Positions 1 through 9,940 of a DNA stretch of 64,000 nucleotides are shown one piece after another. The first letter of the stretch is position 1, and each line of letters opens with the position of its first letter. This DNA comes from Balanoglossus misakiensis. Its lineage: Eukaryota > Hemichordata. Made by a program: the position numbers and the translations under genes. The stretch covers positions 14,880,001-14,944,000 of the forward strand of contig CM082579.2 in NCBI GenBank assembly GCA_040954595.2, written 5' to 3'. The notes beneath the pieces are model-generated. The model was not told the origin of the DNA. It did not search any database and saw only the letters and a list, made by a program, of their open reading frames with translations.

Positions 1-657
1 ATTGGCCTCCCTGGCTTTTGAACGAACCACTCTCTACGAGCCACAGCGGCAACACGTCTGTATGGTAGCGATATTGGTGAGTAACTCATCTGCGAAAAGA
101 CTTGATACCGAAGTGAATCCGTCCGACATTACAAACCCACGTCTGGTGAACAGCAACAAAAAGTAAGCAGAATTTTGCAAGGTACGCGGGTTTTAGGCCT
201 AAAACAGCCAACCTTGTTACATGTCGGTAGTGAAGCAAAATCGAAGTGAAGCATCTGGTTAGAGTAATACAAGCAAATCTGGGGATAATGTGATTTAGTA
301 TAATTTTCTAGAAATTTGTAGTTAGTTTATTGCAACGTTAGTTTGTTTCTGGTGAATTGATTTTTGTCTATTTTATACTTTTATTATCATGTTATGAAGA
401 CTCTCGAGAGCCACCAAGACATTAGCTTTGTACGTCAGTAGACAAAACTGTGAATGTGAAGCATTGAATGAAATGATCCGGAGACTGTCGCATATCCAGT
501 TCGCTTTCAATTAACATAACAATTACTCTATTCAAATGAAATGTACTTTGAATACAGGTATAGAAGTAAATGTAATTATGCAAATAAAGCATTGTGTATT
601 TGTATTTTTGTTACGACAGGTGAGACTGAGTCCTGCGGTAGTTCTAGAACCCCCGGA

Positions 658-675
658 GGTAGTTCTAGAACTACC
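658..675. other. Perfect 18-bp palindrome
   Basis: ggtagttctagaactacc is its own reverse complement, centred on a tctaga core. It lies in 1-849, where I see no gene and no exon with domain homology. Function unknown. Confidence 0.6.
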
Positions 676-849
676 CGGGACTTGGTTTTAAACCTGTGGT
701 TTTGTGTGAGACGGAGGTTCTCTCAGTGAATGACTTGTCTATTGAATAGTGTGACGTCACGATCGTGGTTTAATTGTATGATCATCTCCTTTGCAACTAA
801 AGACTACTTTTGAACTGTCAGCAGAAAGTCTGATCCTCAAAGAATTTTG

Positions 850-1044
850 TACTGTAAACAGGAAATTTTCGCGAGCGATACATTTTTGCGAACTATGCGA
901 GAGCCAAAAAAACGCGAAAATAAACAAGTTGTGTAAAAATGTTTTTCGAAGATAGCAATGCCGTGAAATATGAGAATGCGAAAATCAATCATCGCATAAC
1001 AGTTGCCACTTTTGATATCATGAAAAATTTCCTGTTTTACAGTA
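850..1044. mobile_element. MITE, TCGCGAAAA family, TA target
   Basis: Ends ctgtaaac...gttttacag are inverted and each touches a TA dinucleotide. The interior is rich in cgcgaaaa and 'gcgagagccaaaa'. The same family recurs at 5315, 5567, 5994, 8819 and 29479. TA duplication suggests Tc1/mariner-type mobilisation; no coding capacity. Confidence 0.8.
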
Positions 1045-1355
1045 TGTCATAAATATAAATCAGAAACAAAACTGGGCCAAGTATTTTAAGAATCTGGCAT
1101 CTGTCACACTGATAGTTTGAGCTTAGAGAATCATAATATGCGGTTCTTGGAATTTTCGGGTGTGATAAATGTCGTTTCAAAATTTTTACATTTGATTTAT
1201 ACTAATACAAACATTGTTTTATACATGTACATTGGATACTCACTGTTGGTGAAGTAATTTTATCATCAATGAAATTTCGTCAACTTGATGAGCTGAATCT
1301 TTATGACCATTCATCACACAAACATACTCTTTCTTTTTATTTTAATGATATTCAG

Positions 1356-1491
1356 GAACATGTGGTGGTTTGGAAACTGGTGAATCGGGGACCTTTCACA
1401 GCACTGGATACCCAGATGATAATTATTACATTCTACAAGAATGTATTTGGACAATCCAGGGACCTGCAACATCCAGAATAAGTGCTCACTT
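1356..1491 (+). CDS. Exon: CUB domain 1, first half
   Basis: Acceptor ttcag and donor cactt|gtaaac bound a frame beginning with the CUB hallmark C-G-G, then GTFHSTGYP and C-I-W, which match the start of a CUB beta-sandwich. It enters with two bases (phase 1) and leaves with two bases over. The next exon needs an in-frame (phase 0) join, so one base is missing at this junction. A T-run contraction at the next exon's start would explain it. Frame and motif are clear; the exact donor is less sure. Confidence 0.8.
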
Positions 1492-2244
1492 GTAAACTGT
1501 CAAATTCCAAAACCAGTTATTTTTTACAGTAAAACTTGCATAAACCACTAACTCTGTCTAATCTGGAAACCTGCCTATACAAAACACCTTTTCCCGTCCA
1601 TTCGACATACAAACACTTTAAAAAAAACAGACACATGTATTAGATTTAAATTCATTTCAACTAAAAAAAAAATAATTTGATTTTTTTCTTCCTTATAACA
1701 AACATGATTTTTGGTAAACTTTTGAATTAAAGGGCCATTATCTATAACTTCAGGCTAGTTTATCAGTAATTTTGTTTTGTGTTTATTACACCTCACGTAT
1801 TATACCGTTTTCGTGATTGGCTGAGACGCGCTCACGTGATATAGAAAAAAAAGTGATATAACATGGCTAGAGTTGATATAGCCCTGTCGCGTGCGCTGAT
1901 ATTGCCTGCTTGGTTGTTTTGGTGTTCTGGGCATGACTTCTGCGCGTTCCAAACTGTCGTTCAATGGCTTCCTTCACGATCAGTCAACTCCCGCATCTAT
2001 ATGGCTTCAAAGCGACACACAGGCTTAACACCTGTTCTACTGGATGATATTTTACTGCAAACGGGCAGTAAATACACCAAAATCGCAACCAACAGCGCAG
2101 TATTTTCAAAATAATCTAAGTTCGAAGTAGGTATCGTATAATTCTTGGGAGATCGAGACATTTTACATTCTCAGCAACGTACGACATATGGACGCGAGTC
2201 TACATGCTACATGCTGCAGTGTATGTACGTTCAAATGTTCGGCG

Positions 2245-2445
2245 TAATAAAATTAATAACACATTATGCTCGGGCAACATCACGATTTGAAGCCTGCCCT
2301 CGGGCTGGTGATCTCTGACCAAAATATTGATGATACCCTCGCCTGCGGCTCGGGCATCATCAATATTATGGTCAGAGATCACCATCCCTCATGCAGGCTT
2401 CAAATCGTGATATTGCCCTCGCTATCATGTGTTATTATTTAAATT
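2245..2445. mobile_element. Hairpin MITE-like element
   Basis: Two arms of about 90 bases are inverted: the left has cgatttgaagcctgccctcg and ctctgacca, the right has the complement with gcaggcttcaaatcg and tggtcagag. Outer ends carry ttaataacaca and its inverse. No coding capacity. It lies in the CUB1 intron. Confidence 0.75.
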
Positions 2446-2804
2446 AAACACTTTTTCTTGTTCCTCTCCTCATGAGTAACCCATCACACCCAGCTCTCTG
2501 CTTGTCAACGAGTCATGTGTATGTGTACTGACTGTTGTTATTATTTACGAATGTTTTCAAACAACAACAATGCCGATTGTGCCCTCATAGGTTTCGTTGA
2601 GAAGTTAAGACTATGGATTTAACTCTGCCCTGCGTAGCTGAACAAGAAACTATAATTGATACACAGAATAGAAATACTGAAAAATGCAAAAAGTTACAGC
2701 TAATGGGGCTTAAGTCATGAAACTGTGTTTATTTTCATGTATATTGGCTTGAGACAGCTCACTATTTATGATGTGTGTTGTGACATTTTTTTTATTCTTT
2801 TCAG

Positions 2805-3006
2805 TTTCTACATTTTGACACTGAACTTTATCATGATACTGTTGTCATTGTCGAGGTGTCTGTGTTTGACCCATCCAAAGTTCTTGCCACATACAGTGGA
2901 CCGGACCAGCCTGATGAAGTTATTAGCAGTGGTAATGCAATGTTGGTGAAATTTCTCTCAGATAGTTCGCATACTGCTACTGGCTTTGAAGCATCTTGGC
3001 AAGCAG
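2805..3006 (+). CDS. Exon: CUB domain 1, second half
   Basis: Acceptor tattcttttcag, donor gcag|gtaata. The reading holds FDTELYHDTVVI, ATYSGPD, MLVKFLSDSS and a closing GFEASW, the typical second half of a CUB domain. Length 202 bases gives phase 0 in and phase 1 out, the same as the later CUB exon at 5803-5986. There is no internal stop. Confidence 0.85.
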
Positions 3007-3029
3007 GTAATACCAAGTTTTATACATAA

Positions 3030-3080
3030 TGTAAAACTGGAAATTTTCGCAAACGATAAATTTTCGCGAACTACACATAA
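3030..3080. mobile_element. Fragment of the TCGCGAAAA MITE
   Basis: One end only (taaaactggaaattttcgc, ttttcgcgaac) is present, without a partner end. Confidence 0.5.
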
Positions 3081-3299
3081 ACTTTGCATGTGTGGACACA
3101 AGGCAACTAAAAGCATTAATGCTCTGTGTTTACCTTAGGCAAATAGTGTCTCTGAAACGTTTCGAATTTTACCCTACGTGAACCTGGTATAACATTATAG
3201 ATTGCACATGTAGGCAATATTTGCCCTACCTCGACTGTGATCTTGCTGATGTCCTGTTTGTGAAGTGTTTCTGTTAAGATGACTTCTTCTTTCTTTCAG

Positions 3300-3478
3300 T
3301 GTATTCTTTGTGTGGTGGGAATTTCATAGCACAGTCATATAAACAGAATCTCAGCAGTACAGAATATTTTGAAGGCAAGAATTATCTCAACAATGAAGAT
3401 TGTAACTGACAGCTGGCATCATTCACAACAGAATTTGTTGTCACTTTACAGGTAGTGGATTCAGATGCAATTAATCGT
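3300..3478 (+). CDS. Exon: CUB domain 2, first half, with in-frame TGA
   Basis: Acceptor ctttctttcag; the frame is joined by one base from the preceding exon. It starts with C-G-G-N-F and reaches NNEDCN, where CUB domains have Trp (Cys-x-Trp). Here that codon is TGA (3407-3409; TGG to TGA is a single change). The frame then carries on with LASFTTEFVVTLQVVDSDA to a donor at cgt|gtgagt. The continued homology past the stop shows a nonsense change or a base error, not the end of the gene. Phase 1 in, phase 0 out. Confidence 0.8.
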
Positions 3479-4964
3479 GTGAGTTGTTTTACAGCATGAC
3501 AAAAATTAGTAATTATATTTTTAAAAATACATTTTATTTTTGTCATTTCTGGTCAATTCTCAGTAGTCACTTTTCCGATTTCTTAAAATTTGGTTTACAA
3601 GGACCTACAATATTTGTTATTATGGTGTACATAAACATGTGACAAATATCAATACTGGGGAGGAGGGGGGTGGGTAGTTTTAGACATTTTTGGTCCAAAA
3701 GTCCACTTATGTCAGAAACGGCTCTTCCAGTTGTTTTGGATTTTGGTTTATTGGGATGTGAAAATATTCTTTATCAGATGTATTCTTATATTACCTCATC
3801 AATGCTAAAGGTGTCCTTATATTGTCCCTTTAAATCACTTAAAATCATTCCCAAAGAATTTCAACCCAGTAAGAATTGTAAGGATCACAGATCTATCTTC
3901 TTTTGCCATTCTTTCTGGAAGTTTATAATATAAGCTAATCTGATACTGGGTCATTATGGAACTTTTTAACAGAAAAAATAACAAAATGTGAAAAAAGTTA
4001 AATGAGTTTAATTTGATAACTACATGTATAACGACAGAAAGGTTTGACCTAAGGAAGTCATATACAGTTAACAGTCATTTCTTCTGTCGCGTACGACTTT
4101 TTATCCAGAAGGCAATTATTATGTGATTTGATCCCCTAGCACAAAATAAAAGGCAGCCAGGATTACACCAAACCTGTGGATTGAATTCATTATTCCTTGT
4201 TTGGTAATTTTAGCTTGGCTGTCACTTGTGTCAGCCAAGCTGTAGCAGTAGGTTGATAAGTGTCCGTCTGTCGTCCGGCGTCCGTTGTCCGTCGTCCGTC
4301 AACTTTCGGTATTTCAATCTTCTTCGTTAAAACGACATTGCATATTTAGCTATAATTTGGTAGGAATGTGTGTTATGGTGCCCCTACCTGATTTTGTAAA
4401 TTTGGATTTGATGGGGTCATAAATATGCAAATTAGATCTAAAAATAGAATGTTGGTCAAACATTTTCTTCTCCCTAACTACATGTACGATGGAGCTGAAA
4501 TTTGGCAGGAATGTGTGTTATGGTGCCCCTACCTGATTTCATAAATTTGGATATGATCGGGTCATGAATATGCAAATTAGATCTAAAAATATAATTTTTG
4601 GTAAAAAATCTTCTTCTCCCTAACTACATGTACGATGGAGCTGAAATTTGGTAGAATGTGTGTTATGGTGCCCCTACCTGATTTTGTTTTATTGGAATTT
4701 TGATCGGGTCATGAATATGCAAATTAGTACCTTGGTACTTCCTTTTGATGTTGTTCTTTAGGAATAAATTCTTTCTTTCTTTAGCACAATGAATCAGGCT
4801 GAATGTGGATATTAAATACTTGTGATGTCTATGTTTGGTTTTGTTTAATAGAATACAATTGTTATGATTAAAACCTAGGGTATTCATATCATTGCCCAGC
4901 TATAGGTTTCACTGTTAAAGTCAGCAGAGCTCTTTTGACCGATAGGTCACTTGTTTCTTTAAAG
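3479..4964. other. Intron-like gap lacking the expected second half of CUB 2; filled with repeats
   Basis: The exon before leaves at phase 0 and the exon after enters at phase 1 with a new CUB start, so a phase 0-1 exon for the second half of CUB 2 should lie here. I see no frame with an aspartate-rich strand, YSG or GF-aromatic ending. The interval instead holds a fragment of a dispersed repeat (about 3935-4170, also seen near 33.8, 40.3 and 62.0 kb) and another repeat at 4213-4960. The exon may have been deleted or replaced. Confidence 0.5.
4213..4960 (+). repeat. Dispersed repeat with three ~145-bp tandem units and a GTCCGTC microsatellite
   Basis: It starts with a short inverted pair (cttggctg / cagccaag), then a gtccgtc-rich stretch at about 4262-4303, then three units sharing gaatgtgtgttatggtgccc at about 4364, 4509 and 4654. 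It ends near tttgaccgataggtcacttg, just before the CUB3 acceptor. No gene is seen inside. Confidence 0.7.
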
Positions 4965-5149
4965 GTTGCCAGGGAATTGAAATTCTGCGTAGTTTTGGCA
5001 CGATTCAGTCACCAGGGTATGATGTTAGCACTTACCCTGATGATGTTATGTGTAGCTGGTTAATCAAGGAACCAACTGGAAGACCATTAACTCTTATCTT
5101 TGATGAGAACTTTGGATTAGAGAGGAACACAGATGTTGATTACATCATT
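4965..5149 (+). CDS. Exon: CUB domain 3, first half
   Basis: Acceptor tttctttaaag, donor catt|gtgagt. The frame starts C-Q-G-I-E, has IQSPGY, then MCSW and a strand LTLIFDENF, ending in DVDYII. These are the standard elements of the first half of a CUB domain. Length 185 gives phase 1 in and phase 0 out. No stop or shift. Confidence 0.88.
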
Positions 5150-5314
5150 GTGAGTATCAGATATGATCATGAGTCAGCCATGTTAAAAATATTTGTCACA
5201 TTAAAAAAATTGTCATATTATTTTGCAGTGATTTTAGTTTGACAATTTTGGCAGACATTACTTCAAACTATACAACTTTGGAACACAATTTGGAAATTTA
5301 ATTAATCACATATA

Positions 5315-5524
5315 TACTGTAAAACGGGATACTTTTGCAACATGAAATTTTCGCGTTATCAAAAGAGGCAAGTGTTATGCAACAATAACTTTTCACGTTC
5401 TTGTATTTCACTGCATCATTATCCCCGAAAAACATTTTTACGCAACTTTTTATTTTCATGTTTTGATGGCTCTCACGTAGATCGCGAAAATTTATTGTTT
5501 GCGAACATTTCCCATTTTACAGTA
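5315..5524. mobile_element. MITE, TCGCGAAAA family, TA target
   Basis: tactgtaaaacggg at the left and cattttacagta at the right are inverted and TA-bounded. The interior has the same tttttattttcatg/ctctcacg segment as other copies. It lies in the CUB3 intron. Confidence 0.8.
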
Positions 5525-5566
5525 TGTTGAGTAGCTGTTACAGCAGGAAATGCAACAAGGATTGAA

Positions 5567-5765
5567 TACTATAAAATTTTCGTGAACGATAAATTTTCGT
5601 AAACTATGTGAGAGCCAAAAAATATGAAAATAAAAAGTCGCTTAAAATGCTTCAGAGATAACAATGCAGTAAAATATGGCAATGTGAAAATTAATTGTCG
5701 CGTAACAGTAGCCACCTTTGATATCGCGAAAATTTCCTGTTGTGAAGATTTCCCGTTTTACGGTA
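5567..5765. mobile_element. MITE, TCGCGAAAA family, second copy in the same intron
   Basis: tactataaaattttcg and cccgttttacggta form diverged inverted ends. The interior is collinear with the copy at 850-1044 (gcgagagcc equivalent, gtcgcgtaacagtagccac). It sits 43 bases past the previous copy. Confidence 0.75.
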
Positions 5766-5802
5766 TTTACAATGCATGCTTAATTTGTCTTTGTTTCTGA
5801 AG

Positions 5803-5986
5803 GTATACAATGGTACTGAGAGTGATGATGATGTCATTATTGGTCCATGGAGTGGCAATTCTGATGGAGTCATTGATGGCACTGTGCCACCACCCGATTG
5901 CCGTACAGACATTGGACACTTTTCGGTTGTGTTCAGGAGTAGTAGAACACGACCAGCTAAAGGATTCAGGGCTTCATTTTCACCAG
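5803..5986 (+). CDS. Exon: CUB domain 3, second half
   Basis: Acceptor tttctgaag, donor ccag|gtacac. It follows the previous exon in frame: VYNGTESDDD, a loop with PPPDC, a strand HFSVVFRSS and the closing GFRASF of CUB domains. Phase 0 in, 1 out. A TA-flanked MITE starts eight bases past the exon end (5994), hard against the donor. Confidence 0.85.
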
Positions 5987-5993
5987 GTACACA

Positions 5994-6203
5994 TACTGTA
6001 AAACACTTTATTTTCACGAGTTGAAATTTTCGCGACATCGAGAGAGGCCACTGTTTCGCCAGTATTAATTTTCGCGTTCTCTTATTTCATTCATTGCATC
6101 TTTATCTTCAAAAAAATTACGCAACTTTTTATTTTCACGCTATTTTGGCTCTCGCGTATTTCGCGAAAATCTCTTGCTCGCGAAAATAAAGTGTTTTACA
6201 GTA
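5994..6203. mobile_element. MITE, TCGCGAAAA family, 'CACTTTATTTTCGCG' subtype
   Basis: Ends tactgtaaaacactttatt and aataaagtgttttacagta are near-perfect inverted repeats flanked by TA. The same subtype end recurs at 29479. It lies directly after the CUB3 exon donor. Confidence 0.85.
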
Positions 6204-6420
6204 ACTTACTAACATTTCAGAAAAAGTTGTTACAGAATTCTTAGAAACACACTCTCCCTTTATTCCTTGTGATTTAGAGTCATTAATTGAAAGGTGCAAA
6301 TGTTTTTGAATTTTTACGAAACTTCAAAGAGCTGGAAAAACAGAGACAGTAATTTCTTACAATTGCAATGCAATTTTGGACCATTGACAGGAATGGCAAC
6401 ACTCTTGTATCACACTCAAT

Positions 6421-6648
6421 AAAGTGATGGGGTCGTCGCACTGCGTTTGTTTGTTTATAAACATTGCAATTCATCCACAAATCCCTGAAATTAGACAGCC
6501 ACGACCTACTAGGATCTTCAGTTGCTGTCATGGACAGTCTAGGATACTGTCAGCTGCTTCGTTCATTCTAAGAATTATCTTATTTGAGGGATTTGTGGAT
6601 GAATTGTAATGTTTATAAACAAACGCATTGCGACGACCCCTTCACTTT
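6421..6648. mobile_element. Hairpin MITE with ~65-bp arms
   Basis: The left arm (ggggtcgtcgcactgcg, tttataaacattgcaattc, atccacaaatccct) is repeated inverted on the right (agggatttgtggatg, aatgtttataaac, cgcattgcgacgacccc). Termini agtga[t/a]gggg are inverted. Noncoding; in the intron before CCP1. Confidence 0.8.
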
Positions 6649-6721
6649 AAAACAACTGACATTTATGAGTTTAAGTATTTGTCTGCATGCATTCTTATCA
6701 TTGTGATCCTTGTTCTGACAG

Positions 6722-6826
6722 ACTGTCCCGAAATTGTGATTAGTGAGGGCGTGGTGACCAGTACAGAGATAGAAGGTATGATGTCTCTGTCTCATTCCAA
6801 TGCTCGGACGGTTATCCAGTAGTTAA
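6722..6826 (+). CDS. Exon: CCP/sushi domain 1, frameshifted and truncated
   Basis: Acceptor tgttctgacag. The frame starts DCPEIVISEGVV, a CCP beginning. After TEIEG the homology moves one base over to DVSVSFQCSDGYPVV, so one base is missing near 6778. The domain then stops: at TTAA (6823-6826) a repeat begins that is also found at 10452. The third and fourth CCP cysteines and the Trp region are absent. The insertion probably removed or displaced the 3' half of the exon. Confidence 0.75.
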
Positions 6827-7015
6827 AGGGGATGTCCGGTCTAGCTGATATCTACATAATTTTGTAGCTTTGAGGTCACTCTTTCAGGAAAAAAAAAACA
6901 TTTTCGCCGTGTATAAGTCGTACCAGCTATGCAAATATGCCTAGCCTGGTGTCTTGTATCCAAGATAATTAATGAAAAAAGTGCAGTGATGAGAGAGACT
7001 TAATTTGTCTCTTGA
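6823..7015. mobile_element. Relict TTAA-bounded element inserted in CCP1 exon
   Basis: It starts ttaaaggggatgtccggtc, matching the left end of the short element at 10452, with a shared gtagctttgaggtca core. Its right part (gtgtcttgtatc...gagagact) resembles the end of the TTAA MITE at 41325. It looks composite and decayed. It abuts the broken CCP frame. Confidence 0.55.
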
Positions 7016-7067
7016 ATCTATTGTTAGCAACAACTTGAATGACACTAATTTGTTGTTTATTTTTTAG

Positions 7068-7247
7068 GAATAACATGTGGTGGACCCCCTGAGTGCAGCA
7101 ATGGAATTCTTACCAATGTTACCAGTACAGTGTATGGTGGCATTGCTTATTATCAATGCATTGAGGGCTATCAGTTTATAAATAATGTGTCTTCATTGGA
7201 ATGCCAAGCAGATGGTGTCTGGGGTCCACTTGTGCCCCAATGCGAGC
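7068..7247 (+). CDS. Exon: CCP/sushi domain 2
   Basis: Acceptor tttattttttag, donor gagc|gtaagt. A complete CCP: Cys near ITCGGPPEC, then YYQC, a GY turn, LEC, VWGP and final QC, with the usual Cys-Cys-Cys-Trp-Cys order plus one extra early Cys. Length 180, phase 1 on both sides, so it can be added or skipped without shifting the frame. No lesion. Confidence 0.92.
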
Positions 7248-7346
7248 GTAAGTTGATATTTTTGAAAACAATTAAACTGCCATTGTAGTGCACACTTAGG
7301 AGACGGATTTTCAGAAAAATGTTAGTCCTCTGAACCTTTCAGTGCT

Positions 7347-7654
7347 TTAAAGCCACTAGAGCTGCCACTTTTTGCATTTATTTTCAGATTTTATTTTCCG
7401 ACGTAGATTGGTACATTGAAATAATTAAGCTTACTGATAGGGATACAAGAACATGTCATCAATGCCTGATTGTGGCTGTATGTTGCAATTTAAACGTGCA
7501 ATGTATTAAACAGGTGCCGTACCCATTTTATTAATATCAGCCTCCATACAAACAGTATGCAGCTAGCTATCGTGGTATGCATCACCATAGATTTGAAAGG
7601 TTTTACTGTGGAAAAGAAAAAAATTGTGAAATTTGGCAGCTCTAGAGGCTTTAA
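7347..7654. mobile_element. TTAA-bounded MITE
   Basis: gctttaaagccactagagctgcca at the left matches the inverse of tggcagctctagaggctttaa at the right; TTAA stands at both ends. Noncoding; in the intron between CCP2 and CCP3. Confidence 0.75.
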
Positions 7655-7951
7655 AGTGTGTGATGAGTCGTTTTGAAAACAAAGTATAACACAGGGTGTT
7701 CACTGTCATGTTTTCATAAAAATCACTGACTCAAGTTGAAATTCTCTCCATAGCGTTATGATGGGGCACTTTGTGCTGGTTGCTACATTCCACATGGGTG
7801 TCTAATTGGGACATTACACACTGAATGTTAAACCAGACACTGGTAACTTGAAAATATGCAGGATTGTGAGGGTTACTGCTACATGTCCCTCTAAACCATT
7901 TTCCTAGTATTAACACACTTGTAATGTTATCTGTTCATCTTATCCAAACAG

Positions 7952-8134
7952 CTCGCGAGTGTCCACCACCGAATGTAGACAACTACTTATCATATGAAAT
8001 TGTTAATGGTGATTCATTGATTTTTGGAACAACCGTTGCCTACTCATGTCCATCTGGCTACAGTCTGACTGGCTACACTGTCTCTACATGTGGTGAAGAT
8101 GGATCATGGATTGGAGATCCAGGATACTGTCAAC
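7952..8134 (+). CDS. Exon: CCP/sushi domain 3
   Basis: Acceptor atccaaacag, donor caac|gtaagt. A complete CCP: RECPPPNV at the start, AYSCPSGY, STC, GSWIGDPGYC at the end. Length 183, symmetric phase 1. Clean frame and strong splice sites. Confidence 0.93.
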
Positions 8135-8148
8135 GTAAGTCATTTAAG

Positions 8149-8335
8149 GATGTACATTCAGTAAAATTGAAAATATGGTCATTTCTTTTAATTGTTAATT
8201 TTTGGATTATCCTATGTATGTATAATGAAAATTTGTGATAAAATATAGGGGTCACCACGCTTGTTTTTGAAATACAGAGTCATGAATTTAGTCGATAATT
8301 GAAAAAAAGGAGTCAATGGTATCTGGACTTTTATA
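8149..8335 (+). repeat. Dispersed 'aaggatgtac' repeat, partial copy
   Basis: taaggatgtacattcagta, gtcatttcttttaattgt and gaatttagtcgataattga recur near 62.57 kb in the same order. Inverted copies lie at about 9335-9712 and 52875-53285. No ORF is conserved between copies. Confidence 0.65.
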
Positions 8336-8444
8336 GTGGGAACTTGGGGTGAAAATGTTAAAGTTGTGACAGAATACAGATACCCAATATATATACCACA
8401 ATCAAGTCTGCATCCACATAGTGTTTTATTTTTTTTACTTGCAG

Positions 8445-8627
8445 GATTGAACTGCAGTGATATACTCATAACAGACCCACATCTACAAGCTGTCCCTGAT
8501 AGTGGACCATATTATATGGGCAGTAACATCACATTCTATTGTAATGCTGGCTATGAATTAAATGGTGCTGATTACCTGACTTGTCAATCCGATTTACAGT
8601 GGAATAGTGCAATACCATCATGCATTG
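8445..8627 (+). CDS. Exon: CCP/sushi domain 4
   Basis: Acceptor tttttacttgcag, donor attg|gtaagt. A complete CCP: NCSDI, ITFYCNAGYEL, LTC, LQWNSAIPSC. Length 183, symmetric phase 1. NIT is a possible N-glycosylation site, which fits a secreted protein. Confidence 0.93.
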
Positions 8628-8818
8628 GTAAGTTCACATCAAGATTGGTCTTCATGTGGTTGTCTGCTTATGAGGTACCGTAATCGATCACTCCAGTAAT
8701 TTGACTATTTATCATAAATGTCACCTAAACTACATGCTGATAGGACATACAGTTCATGCCATGCAAATCTATGGCTGTCAGAAATTTCATGATTTTCGTA
8801 ATTTTATTTTTCATTGAT

Positions 8819-9016
8819 TACTGTAAAACAGGAAATTTTCGCGACAAAGAAATTTTTTGCGATATCAAAAGCAGAAACTGTTATGAGACGATTAATTTTC
8901 ATGTTCTCGTATTTCACTACATTGTTATCACTGAAAATAGTTTTTTACACAAAAATGTCTTTTTTGGGGGGCTCTTGCATAGTTCGCGAAAATTTGTTTG
9001 TGAAAATTTCCTGTTG
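8819..9016. mobile_element. MITE, TCGCGAAAA family, right end damaged
   Basis: tactgtaaaacaggaaatttt at the left; the right side ends at gaaaatttcctgtt and then diverges, so the terminal ttttacagta is lost. The interior is like the other copies. Confidence 0.75.
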
Positions 9017-9104
9017 GTCTGGTGGTTCCCAGCTAAACTTGTTGGTCTGAATTTACCAGCGGACCTGTGGGATTTTGATCATATCTTGATGAATAACATT
9101 TCAG

Positions 9105-9233
9105 ATATCAATGAATGTAGTACATTGGTGGCACGGTGTGGAATCAATCAAGTCTGTGAAAATAGAGATGGTGACTATCAGTGTGCATGTTTGGTGGGAT
9201 TTGAACCAGATGTGAATGGAACAGCATGCAAAG
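9105..9233 (+). CDS. Exon: calcium-binding EGF domain 1
   Basis: Acceptor aacatttcag, donor aaag|gtgaga. It begins DINEC, the calcium-binding EGF start, followed by RCGINQVC, DYQCAC and a closing Cys, six cysteines in all. Length 129, phase 1 both sides. A partial TA-flanked MITE ends about 90 bases upstream in the intron. Confidence 0.93.
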
Positions 9234-9334
9234 GTGAGACATAAACAAGTCACTTGCAACATAACTTCAAGTCACTATTTTCACATTTAACACATTCCGA
9301 ACTTATTTCAGAATTCCGGATACATTTTTGGAAT

Positions 9335-9712
9335 GACCTTTTAATCTCAGGTGTCTTTTTCTCATAGGATTACATTGATAATTGCTAGAAAACAAACTTC
9401 TACTATTGTCATTTTCACGAAATTTTACACATAGCTCAGTCTAGTAAATATAAATTCATTGGTCAAATAAAATTGTGTGATTACAATGCTCTATTTTGAG
9501 ATAAATTTCTTTAAGGTTTTTGTCCATAGACAAACCATTGGTGAACCATGCTGAGTCAGCAGGTTTCTTCTATTATCAACTAAATTAATGGCCTTGTATT
9601 TCAAAAGCAAGCAAGGTGACGCCTTTATTTTATCACAGATTCATCTTGTACGTACACAAGATAATCCCAAAATTCACGATTAAAAGAAATGACAATACTT
9701 TCAATTTTACTG
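9335..9712 (-). repeat. Dispersed 'aaggatgtac' repeat, inverted copy
   Basis: Shares long near-identical segments with 52875-53285: aacaaacttctactattgtc, cacgaaattttacacatagc, tagacaaaccattggtga. It fills most of the intron between the two EGF exons. Confidence 0.75.
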
Positions 9713-9754
9713 AACGTACATTGTTTTAATCCAATCCATGTTCCTTCTTTGTAG

Positions 9755-9940
9755 ATATAAATGAATGTGCTTCACATTCTTGTGATCAACTTTGTAAAAA
9801 CACTGCAGGTGGTTTTCAATGTTCCTGTGAAGAAGGCTATCTCTTATATGCAAATAACGGCACAGGTGGATTCTATCTGCCACCTGGAGAAACTGGTCTC
9901 TCAATGTATGATGTCTACACTTTTAACCAATCATGTGTTC
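9755..9940 (+). CDS. Exon: calcium-binding EGF domain 2 with C-terminal extension
   Basis: Acceptor ttctttgtag, donor gttc|gtaagt. It starts DINECASHSC, then QLC and FQCSCEEGY, again a calcium-binding EGF. The last part (FYLPPGETGL to NQSCV) is longer than a plain EGF loop and probably leads into another module. Length 186, phase 1. No following exon is seen before the satellite starts at about 10.77 kb. Confidence 0.92.

Larger units (their letters stand above)
1356..9940 (+). pseudogene. Multi-exon CUB3-CCP4-EGF2 extracellular protein gene, incomplete and damaged
   Basis: Eleven exons can be read by domain motifs and GT-AG borders: three CUB modules (the second only half present), four CCP/sushi modules (the first truncated) and two calcium-binding-type EGF modules. 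CUB2 and CUB3 use paired half-exons with phase 1-0 and 0-1 borders; the CCP and EGF exons are symmetric phase 1, as usual for shuffled extracellular modules. Such proteins act outside the cell in adhesion, matrix or complement-like recognition; the specific role is not known here. No signal peptide, start, membrane anchor or stop lies in the window, so both ends are missing. Lesions: phase mismatch between the two CUB1 exons, TGA at a core CUB2 Trp, no exon for the second half of CUB2, and frameshift plus truncation in CCP1. A pseudogene is favoured, but the downstream CCP and EGF exons are intact, so assembly errors or a recent loss are alternatives. Confidence 0.55.

Noticed and set aside
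5691-6038. 115-codon - strand frame
   Set aside because: It overlaps a MITE and the antisense of the CUB3 exon; no motif of its own.
8756-9244. 162-codon + frame as a single exon
   Set aside because: Its first two thirds are MITE and intron; only 9105-9233 is an EGF exon with a proper acceptor.
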